From: Schoenoplectus triqueter
Lineage: Eukaryota > Streptophyta > Magnoliopsida > Poales > Cyperaceae
Assembly (NCBI GenBank): GCA_964058805.1
Contig: CAXKVV010002144.1
Coordinates: 1,240,001-1,304,000, forward strand
DNA length: 64,000 bases
Direction of reading: 5' to 3'
This document shows, piece after piece, positions 52,795 to 63,257 of the stretch (positions within the stretch are counted from its first letter, which is position 1; every line of letters starts with the position of its first letter). The notes under the pieces are model-generated. The model made no database searches. It saw only the letters and a list, made by a program, of their open reading frames with translations, and was not told the origin of the DNA. The position numbers were made by a program, and so were the translations under genes.

Positions 52795-52820
52795 GGAGCG
52801 CAAAACGGGTCCCGACGCCA
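52795..52820 (+). repeat. Unit with 8-bp deletion at AAAAC repeat
   Basis: The unit start GCAAAAC runs directly into GGGTCCCG. The missing eight bases lie between two AAAAC copies in the normal unit, so the loss fits slippage or short-homology repair. The spacing between neighbouring 3-bp-deleted T units (3,062 bp, or 53 units minus 12) is explained by this loss plus 3 bp and 1 bp. Confidence 0.75.
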
Positions 52821-54066
52821 TCGGTACCGCCGAAAACGAGTCGGGGAGCGGAAAACATGAAAACGGGACCCGACGCCCTCGGGACCGCCGAAACCGAGTT
52901 CGGGCGCGCAAAACATGAAAAGGGACCCGACGACCTCGGTACCGCCGAAACCGGGTCCGCGAGCGCAAAACATGAAAACGGGTCTCGACGCCATCTGTAC
53001 CGTCGAAAGTGAGTCGGGGAGCGCAAAACATGAAAACGGGACCCGACGCCCTCGGTACCGCCGAAACCGAGTTCGGGCACGCAAAACATGAAAACGGGAC
53101 CCGACGCCCTCGGTACCGCCGAAACCGGGTCCGGGAGCGCAAAACATGAAAACGGGTCCCGACGCCTTCGGTACCGCCGAAAACGAGTCGGGGAGCGCAA
53201 AACATGAAAACGGGACCCGACGCCCTCGGTACCGCCGAAACCGGGTCCGGGCGCGCAAAACATGAAAACGAGACGCGACGCCCTCGGCGCAGCCGAATAC
53301 GTGTCCGAGAGCGCAAAACAGGAAAACGGGACCCGACGCCCTCGGTACCGCCGAAACCGAGTTCGGGCGCGCAAAACATGAAAACGGGACCCGAAGCCCT
53401 CGGTACTGCCGACATCGAGTCCGAGAGCGCAAAACATGAAAACGGATCCCGACGCCATCAGTACCGCCGAAAACGAGTCGGGGAGCGCAAAACATGAACA
53501 TGGGACCCGACGCCCTCGGTTCCGCCGAAAATGAGTCCGGGGGCGCAAAACATGAAAACGGGATCCGACGCCCTCGGCGCAGCCGAAAACGAGTCCGAGA
53601 GCGCAAAACATGAAAACGGGACCCGACGCCCTCGGTACCGCCGAAACCGGTTCTGGGAGTGCAAAACATGAAAACGGGTCCCGACGCCATCGGTACCGCC
53701 GAAAACGAGTCGGGGTGCTTAAAACATGAAAATGGGACCCGACGCCCTCGGTATCGCCGAAACTGGGTCCGGGCGCGCAAAACATGAAAACGGGACACGA
53801 CTCCCTCGGTACCGCCGAAAATGAGTCCGGGAGCGCAAAACATGAAAACGAGACGCGACGCCCTCGGCGCAGCCGAAAACGAGTCCGAGAGTGCAAAACT
53901 TGAAAACGGGTCTCGACGCCCTCGGTACCGCCGAAACCGGGTCCGGGAGCGCAAAACATGAAAACAGGTCCCGACGCCGTCGGTACCGCCGAAAACGAGT
54001 CGGGGAGCGCAAAACATGAAAACGGGACCCGACGCCCTCGGTACCGCCGAAAATGAGTCGGGGAGC

Positions 54067-54298
54067 GCAAAACATGAAAATAGGACCTGACGCCCTCGGC
54101 GGTGCCGAAAACGATTCCGAGAGCGCAAAACATGAAAACGGGACTCGACGCCATCGGTACCGCCGAAAATGAGTCGGGGAGCGCAAAACATGAAAATAGG
54201 ACCTGACGCCCTCGGCGGTGCCGAAAACGATTCCGAGAGCGCAAAACATGAAAACGAGACTCGACGCCATCGGTACCGCCGAAATCGGGTCCGGGTGC
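54067..54298. repeat. 2-unit tandem duplication (116-bp period)
   Basis: A pair of units, one with AATAGGACCTGACG and a CGGCGGTGCC centre and one with GGACTCGACGCCATCGG, is repeated at once. Copies are 54,067-54,182 and 54,183-54,298. The second copy diverges in its last unit. The AATAGGACCTG variant was seen only here. Confidence 0.8.
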
Positions 54299-55571
54299 GC
54301 AAAACATGAAAACGGGACCCGACGCCCTCGGCGATGCCGAAAACGAGTCCGACAGCGCAAAACATGAAAACGGGTCCCGACGCCATCGGTACCGCCGAAA
54401 ATGAGTCGGGGAGCGCAAAACATGAAAACGGGACCCGACGCCCTCGGTACCGCCGAAAACATGTCCGGGAGCGCAAAACATGAAAACGAGACCCGACGCC
54501 CTCGGTACCATCAAAAACGAGTTCGAGCGCCCAAATTAAGAAAACGAAACTCGACGCACTCGGTACCGCCGAAATCGAGTCCGGGAACGCAAAACATGAA
54601 AACGGGTCCCGACGCCCTCGGTACCGCCGAAAATGAATCCGGGCGCGCAAAACATGAAAATGGGACCCGTCGCCCTCTGTACCACCAAAAATGACGGGCG
54701 CGCAAAACATGAAAACGGGACCCGACGCCTTCGGTACCGCCGTAAACGAGTCCGGTAGTGCAAAACATGAAAACGGGACTCAACGCCCTCGGGACCGCCG
54801 AAACCGAGTCCGCGAGCGCAAAACATGAAAACAGGTCCCGACGCCATCGGTTCCGTCGAAAGTGAGTCGGGGAGCGCAAAACATGAAAACGGGACCCGAC
54901 GCCCTCGGTACCGCCGAAAACGAGTCTGGGAGCGCAAAACATGAAAACGGGATCCGACGCCCTCGGTACCGCCGAAACCGAGTTCGGGCGCGCAAAACAT
55001 GAAAACGGGTCCCGACGCCGTCGGTACCGCCAAAAACGAGTCGCGGAGCGCAAAACATGAACACGGGACCCGACGCCCTCGGTACCGCCGAAAACGAGTC
55101 GGGGAGCGCAAAACATGAACACGGGACCCGACGCCCTTGGTACCGACGAAAACGAGTCCGGGGGCGCAAAACATGAAAACGGGACCCGAAGCCCTCGGTA
55201 CCGCCGAAACCGAGTTCGGGCGCGCAAAACATGAAAACGGGTCCCGACGCCCTCGGTATGGCCGACATCGAGTCCGCGAGCGCAAAACATGAAAACGGGT
55301 CCCGACGCCATTGGTACCGCCGAAAAAGAGTCCGGGGGCGCAAAACATGAAAAAGGGACCTGACGCCCTCGGTACCGCCGAAACCGGTTCTAGGAGCGCA
55401 AAACATGAAAACGGGTCCCGACGCCATCGGTACCGCCGAAAACGAGTCGGGGTGCGCAAAACATGAAAACAGGACCCGACGCCCTCGGCGGTGCCGAAAA
55501 CGATTCCGAGAGCGCAAAACATGAAAACGGGTATCGACGCCATCGGTACCACCGAAAATGAGTCGGGGAGC

Positions 55572-55919
55572 GCAAAACATGAAAACGGGTCCCGACGCCA
55601 TCGGTACCGCCGAAAACGAGTCGGGGAGCGCAAAACATGAAAACGGGACCCGACGCCCTCGGTACCGCCGAAACCGAGTTCGGGCGCGCAAAACATGAAA
55701 ACGGTACCCGACGCCCTCGGTACCGCCGAAACCGGGTCCGGGAGCGCAAAACACGAAAACGGGTCCCGACGCCATCGGTACCGCCGAAAACGAGTCGGGG
55801 AGCGCAAAACATGAAAACGGGACCCGACGCCCTCGGTACCGCCGAAACCGAGTTCGGGCGCGCAAAACATGAAAACGGTACCCGACGCCCTCGGTACCGC
55901 CGAAACCGGGTCCGGGAGC
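55572..55919. repeat. 3-unit tandem duplication (174-bp period)
   Basis: Copies are 55,572-55,745 and 55,746-55,919. The only difference seen is CATG in the first copy against CACG in the second. It is among the youngest events in the window. It also creates a perfect-looking internal repeat in a plus-strand open frame, which is not a gene. Confidence 0.85.
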
Positions 55920-58051
55920 GCAAAACATGAAAACGGGACCCGACGACCTCGGTACCGCCGAAACCGGGTCCGGGCGCGCAAAACCTGAAAATGGGACACG
56001 ACTCCCTCGGTACCGCCGAAAATGAGTCCGGGCGCGCAAAATATGAAAACGAGACGCGACTCCCTCGGCGCAGCCAAAAACGTGTCCGAGAGCGCAAAAC
56101 ATGAAAACGGGACCCGACGCCCTCGGTACCCCGAAACCGAGTTCGGGAGCGCAAAACATGAAAACGAGACCCGACGCCCTCGGTACCATCAAAAACGAGT
56201 TAGAACGCCCAAATTAAGAAAACTAAACTCGACGCACTCGGTACCGCCGAAATCGAGTCCGGGAACTCAAAACATGAAAACGGGTCCCGACGCCCTCGGT
56301 ACCGCCGAAAACGAATCCGGGCGTGCAAAACATGAAAATGGGACCCGTCGCCCTCTGTACCTCCAAAAATGACGGGCACGCAAAACATGAAAACGGGACC
56401 CGACGCCCTCGGTACCGCCGAAAACGAGTCCGGGAGCGCAAAACATGAAAATGGGACTCGACGCCCTCGGGACCGCCGAAACCGAGTCCGCGAGCGCAAA
56501 ACATGAAAACGGGTCGCGACGCCATCGGTACCGTCGAAAGTGAGTCGGGGAGCGCAAAACATGAAAACGGGACCCGACGCCCTCGGTACCGCCGAAAACG
56601 AGTCCGGGAGCGCAAAACATGAAAACGGGACCCGACGCCCTCGGTACCGCCGATACCGAGTTCGGGCGCACAACATGAAAACGGGACCCGAAGCCCTCGG
56701 AACCGCCGAAACCGAGTTCGGGCGCGCAAAACATGAAAACGGGTCCCGACGCCCTCGGCACGGCCGACATCGCGTCCGAGAGCGCAAAACATGAAAACGG
56801 GTCCCGACGCCATCGGTACCGCCGAAAACGAGTCGGGGAGCGCAAAACATGAACACGCGACCCGACGCCCTCGGTACCGCCGAAAACGAGACAGGGGGCG
56901 CAAAACATGAAAACGGGACCCGACGCCCTCGGTACCGCCGAAACCGGGTCCGGGCGCGCAAAACATGAAAACGGGACACGACTCCCTCGGTACCGCTGAA
57001 AATGAGTCCGGGCATGCAAAACATGAAGACGAGACGCGACGCCCTCGGCGCAGCCGAAAACGTGTCCGAGAGCGCAAAACATGAAAACGGGACCCGACGC
57101 CGTCGGTACCGCCGAAACCGGGTCCGGGAGCGCAAAACATGAAAACAGGTCCCGACGCCGTCGGTACCGCCGAAAACGAGTCGGGCACGCAAAACATGAA
57201 ATCGGGACACGACTCCCTCGGTACCGCCGAAAATGAGTCCGGGCACGCAAAACATGAAAACGGGTCGCGACGCCATCGGTACCACCGGAAATGAGTCCGA
57301 GAGCGCAAAACATGAAAACGGGTCTCGACGCCATCGGTACCGCTGCAAATGAGTCGGGGAGCGCAAGACATGAAAACGGGACCCGACGCCCTCGGTACCG
57401 CCGAAACCGGGTCCGGGAGCGCAAAACATGATAACGGGTCCCGACGCCCTCGGTACCGCCGAAAACGAGTCCGAGAGCGCAAAACATGAAAACGGGTCGC
57501 GACGCCATCGGTACCACCGGAAATGAGTCGGGGAGCGCAAAACATGAAAACGGGACCCGACGCCCTCGGTATCGCCGAAACCGGGTCCGGGAACGCAAAA
57601 CATGAAAATGGGACCCGACACCCTCGGTACTGCCGAAATCGAGTCCGAGAGCGCAAACCATGAACACGGGTCCCGACGCCATCGGTACCGCCGAAAACGA
57701 GTTGGGGAGCGCAAAACATGAAAACGGGACCGACGCCCTCGGTACTGCCGAAAACGAGTCCGGGTGCGCAAAACATGAAAAAGGGACCCGACGCCCTCGG
57801 CGGTGCCGAGAACGAGTCCGAGAGCGCAAAACATGAAAACGGGTCCCGACGCCATCGGTACCGCCGAAAATGAGTCGGGGAGCGCAAAACAAGAAAACGG
57901 GACCCGACGCCCTCGGTACCGCCGAAAACGAGTCCGGGAGCGCAAAACATGAAAACGAGAACCGACGCCCTCGGTACCATCGAAAACGAGTTCGAGCGAT
58001 CAAATTAACAAAACGAAACTCGACGCACTCGGTACCGCCGAAATCGAGTCG

Positions 58052-59669
58052 GGGAACGCAAAACATGAAAACGGGTCCCGACGCCCTCGGTACCGCCGAA
58101 AACGAATCCGGGCGCGTAAAACATGAAAATGGGACCCGTCGCCCTCTGTACCTCCAAAAATGACGGGCGCCCAAAACATGAAAACGGTACCCGACGCCCT
58201 CGGCGGTGCCGAAAACGAGTCCGAGAGCGCAAAACATGAAAACGGGTCCCGACGCCATCGGTACCGCCGATAATGAGTCGGGGAGCGCAAAACATGAAAA
58301 CGGGACCCGACGCCCTCGGTACCGCCGAAAACGAGTCCGGGAGCGCAAAACATGAAAACGGGACCCGAAGCCCTCGGTACCGCCGACACCGAGTCCGGGC
58401 GCGCAAAACATGAAAACGGGACATGACGCCCTCGGTACCGCCGAAAACGAGTCCGGGAGCGCAAAACATGGAAACGGGACTCGACGCCCTCGGGACCGCC
58501 GAAACCGAGTCCGCGAGCGCAAAACATGAACACGGGACCCTACGCCCTCGGTACCGCCGAAAACGAGTCGGGGAGCGCAAAACATGAACACGGGACCCGA
58601 CGCCCTCGATACCGCCGAAAACGAGTCGGGGAGCGCAAAACATGAACACGGGACCCGACGCCCTCGGTACCGACGAAAACGAGTCCGGGGGCGCAAAACA
58701 TGAAAACGGGACCCGAAGCCCTCGTTACCGCCGAAACCGAGTCCGGGCGCGCAAAACATGAAAACGGGACCCGACGCCCTCGGTTCTGCCGACATTGAGT
58801 CCGAGAGCGCAAAACATGAAAACGGGTCCCGACGCCATCGGTTCCGCCGAAAACGAGTCGGGGATAGCAAAACATGAACACGGGACCCGACGCCCTCGGT
58901 ACCGCCGAAAACGAGTCCGGGGGCGCAAAACATGAAAACGGGACCCGACGCCCTCGGTACCTCCGAAACCGAGTGCGGGCCCGCAAAACATGAAAACGGG
59001 ACCCCACGCCCTCGGTACCGCCGAAACCGGGTCCGGGAGCGCAAAACATGAAAACGGGACCCGACGCCCTAGGTACCGCCGAAACCGGGTCCGGGCGCGC
59101 AAAACATGAAAACGGGACACGACTCCCTCGGTACCTCCGAAACCGAGTTCGGGCGCGCAAAACATGAAAACGGGACCCGACGCCCTCGGTACCGCCGAAA
59201 ACGAATCCGGGCGCGCAAAACAAGAAAATGGGACCCGTCGCCCTCTGTACCTCCAAAAATGACGGGCGCCCAAAACATGAAAACGGTACCCGACGCCCTC
59301 GGCGGTGCCGAAAACGAGTCCGAGAGCGCAAAACATGAAAACGGGACACGACGCCCTCGGTATCGCCGAAATCGGGTCCGGGCACGCAAAACATGAAAAC
59401 GGGACACGACTCCCTCGGTACCGCCGAAAATGAGTCCGGGCACGCAAAACATGAAAACGAGACGCGACGCCCTCGGCGCAGCCGAAAACGTGTCCAAGAG
59501 CGCAAAACATGAAAACGGGTCTCGACGCCATCGGTACCGCCGCAAATGAGTCGGGGAGCGCAAAACATGAAAACGGGTCGCGACGCCATCGGTACCACCG
59601 GAAATGAGTCGGGGAGCGCAAAACATGAAAACGGGACCCGACGCCCTCGGTATCGCCGAAAACGGGTCC
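58052..59669. repeat. 1,618-bp tandem copy 1 (28 units minus 6 bp)
   Basis: This block and the next match over 1,618 bp at exactly 1,618-bp spacing. Shared rare markers are GCCGATAATGAG, CATGGAAACGGG, GGGACCCTACG, AGCCCTCGTTACC and GGGGATAGC. The block holds two 3-bp-deleted T units (58,161 and 59,260), which explains the 6-bp deficit from 28 units. One difference seen is GAAAAC here against GATAAC in copy 2 near 60,238. Confidence 0.9.
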
Positions 59670-61287
59670 GGGAACGCAAAACATGAAAACGGGTCCCGAC
59701 GCCCTCGGTACCGCCGAAAACGAATCCGGGCGCGTAAAACATGAAAATGGGACCCGTCGCCCTCTGTACCTCCAAAAATGACGGGCGCCCAAAACATGAA
59801 AACGGTACCCGACGCCCTCGGCGGTGCCGAAAACGAGTCCGAGAGCGCAAAACATGAAAACGGGTCCCGACGCCATCGGTACCGCCGATAATGAGTCGGG
59901 GAGCGCAAAACATGAAAACGGGACCCGACGCCCTCGGTACCGCCGAAAACGAGTCCGGGAGCGCAAAACATGAAAACGGGACCCGAAGCCCTCGGTACCG
60001 CCGACACCGAGTCCGGGCGCGCAAAACATGAAAACGGGACATGACGCCCTCGGTACCGCCGAAAACGAGTCCGGGAGCGCAAAACATGGAAACGGGACTC
60101 GACGCCCTCGGGACCGCCGAAACCGAGTCCGCGAGCGCAAAACATGAACACGGGACCCTACGCCCTCGGTACCGCCGAAAACGAGTCGGGGAGCGCAAAA
60201 CATGAACACGGGACCCGACGCCCTCGATACCGCCGATAACGAGTCGGGGAGCGCAAAACATGAACACGGGACCCGACGCCCTCGGTACCGACGAAAACGA
60301 GTCCGGGGGCGCAAAACATGAAAACGGGACCCGAAGCCCTCGTTACCGCCGAAACCGAGTCCGGGCGCGCAAAACATGAAAACGGGACCCGACGCCCTCG
60401 GTTCTGCCGACATTGAGTCCGAGAGCGCAAAACATGAAAACGGGTCCCGACGCCATCGGTTCCGCCGAAAACGAGTCGGGGATAGCAAAACATGAACACG
60501 GGACCCGACGCCCTCGGTACCGCCGAAAACGAGTCCGGGGGCGCAAAACATGAAAACGGGACCCGACGCCCTCGGTACCTCCGAAACCGAGTGCGGGCCC
60601 GCAAAACATGAAAACGGGACCCCACGCCCTCGGTACCGCCGAAACCGGGTCCGGGAGCGCAAAACATGAAAACGGGACCCGACGCCCTAGGTACCGCCGA
60701 AACCGGGTCCGGGCGCGCAAAACATGAAAACGGGACACGACTCCCTCGGTACCTCCGAAACCGAGTTCGGGCGCGCAAAACATGAAAACGGGACCCGACG
60801 CCCTCGGTACCGCCGAAAACGAATCCGGGCGCGCAAAACAAGAAAATGGGACCCGTCGCCCTCTGTACCTCCAAAAATGACGGGCGCCCAAAACATGAAA
60901 ACGGTACCCGACGCCCTCGGCGGTGCCGAAAACGAGTCCGAGAGCGCAAAACATGAAAACGGGACACGACGCCCTCGGTATCGCCGAAATCGGGTCCGGG
61001 CACGCAAAACATGAAAACGGGACACGACTCCCTCGGTACCGCCGAAAATGAGTCCGGGCACGCAAAACATGAAAACGAGACGCGACGCCCTCGGCGCAGC
61101 CGAAAACGTGTCCAAGAGCGCAAAACATGAAAACGGGTCTCGACGCCATCGGTACCGCCGCAAATGAGTCGGGGAGCGCAAAACATGAAAACGGGTCGCG
61201 ACGCCATCGGTACCACCGGAAATGAGTCGGGGAGCGCAAAACATGAAAACGGGACCCGACGCCCTCGGTATCGCCGAAAACGGGTCC
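59670..61287. repeat. 1,618-bp tandem copy 2
   Basis: This is the direct tandem copy of 58,052-59,669. Copy limits are set by the GGTCCGGGAACGC unit, which after the second copy continues with AATGGGACCCGACACC rather than AACGGGTCCCG. That continuation matches sequence near 57,600, so the duplication arose within a longer older phrase. Confidence 0.9.
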
Positions 61288-61869
61288 GGGAACGCAAAAC
61301 ATGAAAATGGGACCCGACACCCTCGGTACTGCCGAAATCGAGTCCGAGAGCGCAAAACATGAAAACGGATCCCGACGCCATCGGTACCGCCGAAAATGAG
61401 TCGGGGAGCGCAAAATAAGAAAACGGGACCCGACGCTCTCGGTACCGCCGAAAACGAGTCCGGGAGCGCAAAACATGAAAACGAGACCCGACGCCCTCGG
61501 TACCATCGAAAACGAGTTCGAGCGCCCAAATTAACAAAACGAAACTCGACGAACTCGGTACCGCCAAAATCGAGTCCGGGAACGCAAAACATGAAAACGG
61601 GTCCCGACGCCCTCGGTACCGCCGAAAACGAATCCGGGCGCGTAAAATATGAAAATGGGACCCGTCGCCCTCTGTACCTCCAAAAATGACGGGCGCCCAA
61701 AACATGAAAACGGTACCTGACGCCCTCGGCGGTGCCGAAAACGAGTCCGAGAGCGCAAAACATGAAAACGGGTCCCGACGCCATCGGTACCGCCGATAAT
61801 GAGTCGGTGAGCGCAAAAAATGAAAACGGGACCCGACGCCCTCGGTACCGCCGAAAACGAGTCCGGGAG

Positions 61870-63257
61870 CGCAAGACATGAAAACGGGACCCGAAGCCCT
61901 CGGTACCGCCGAAACCGAGTCCGGGCGCGCAAAACATGAAAACGGGACACGACGCCCTCGGTACCGCCGAAAACGAGTCCGGGAGCGCAAAACATGAAAA
62001 CGGGAATCGACGCCCTCGGGACCGCCGAAACCGAGTCCGCGAGCGCAAAACATGAACACGGGACCCAACGCCCTCGGTACCGCCGAAAACGAGTCGGGGA
62101 GCGCAAAACATGAACACTGGTCCCGACGCCCTCGGTACCGACGAAAACGAGTCCGGGGGCGCAAAACATGAAAACGGGACCCGAAGCCCTCGTTACCACC
62201 GAAACCGAGTCCGGGCGCGCAAAACATGAAAACGGGACCCGACGCCCTCGGTACTGCCGACATTGAGTCCGAGAGCGCAAAACATGAAAACGGGTCCCGA
62301 CGCCATCGGTACCGCCGAAAACGAGTCGGGGATAGCAAAACATGAACACGGGACCCGACGCCCTCGGTACCGCCGAAAACGAGTCGGGGATAGCAAAACA
62401 TGAACACGGGACCCGACGCCCTCGGTACCGCCGAAAACGAATCCGGGGGCGCAAAACATGAAAACGGGACCCGACGCCCTCGGTACCGCCGAAACCGAGT
62501 GCGGGCGCACAAAACATGAAAACGGGACCCAACGCCCTCGGTACCGCCGAAACCGGGTCCGGGAGCGCAAAACATGAAAACGGCACCCGACGCCCTCGGT
62601 ACCGCCGAAACCGGGTACGGGTGCGCAAAACATGAAAACGGGACACGACTCCCTCGGTACCTCCGAAACCGAGTTCGGGCGCGCAAAACATGAAAACGGG
62701 ACCCGACGCCCTCGGTACCGCCGAAAACGAATCCGGGCGCGCAAAACATGAAAATGGGACCCGTCGCCCTCTGTACCTCCGAAAATGACGGGCGCCCAAA
62801 ACATGAAAACTGTACCCGACGCCCTCGGCGGTGCCGACAACGAGTCCGAGAGCGCAAAACATGAAAACGGGTCCCGACGCCATCGGTACCGCCGAAAATG
62901 AGTCGGGGAGCGCAAAACATGAAAACGGAACCTGACGCCCTCGGTACCGTCGAAAATGGGTCGGGGAGCGCAAAACATGATAACGGGTCCCAACGCCCTC
63001 GGTACCGCCGAAAACGAGTCCGAGAGCGCAAAACATGAAAACGGGTCGCGACGCCATCGGTATCACCGAAAATGAGTCGGGGAGCGCAAAACATGAAAAC
63101 GGGACCCGACGCCCTCGGTTCCGCCGAAACCGAGTTCGGGCGCGCAAAACATGAAAACGGGACCCGACGCCATCGGTACCGCCGAAAAAGAGTCCGAGAG
63201 CACAAAACTTGAAAACGGGTCCCGACGCCATCGGTTCTCCGAAAACGAGTCCGAGAG
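61870..63257. repeat. 24-unit repeat, copy 1 (1,388 bp)
   Basis: Markers recur 1,388 bp later: ACGGGAATCGACGCC at 62,001 and 63,389, and CATGAACACTGGTCCCG. The length is 24 units minus 4 bp, explained by one 3-bp-deleted T unit (62,786) and a 1-bp loss at about 63,237. The block is also a diverged relative of the 1,618-bp blocks. It has two consecutive GGGGATAGC units near 62,330-62,400. Confidence 0.83.

Noticed and set aside
55637..55930. Plus-strand frames of 97 or 155 codons as small genes
   Set aside because: In the consensus an ATG inside CATGA reaches the next in-frame TGA after exactly 39 codons. Loss of one or two CATGA stops by a single change gives 97 or 155. The recurrent lengths are arithmetic consequences of the 58-bp unit.
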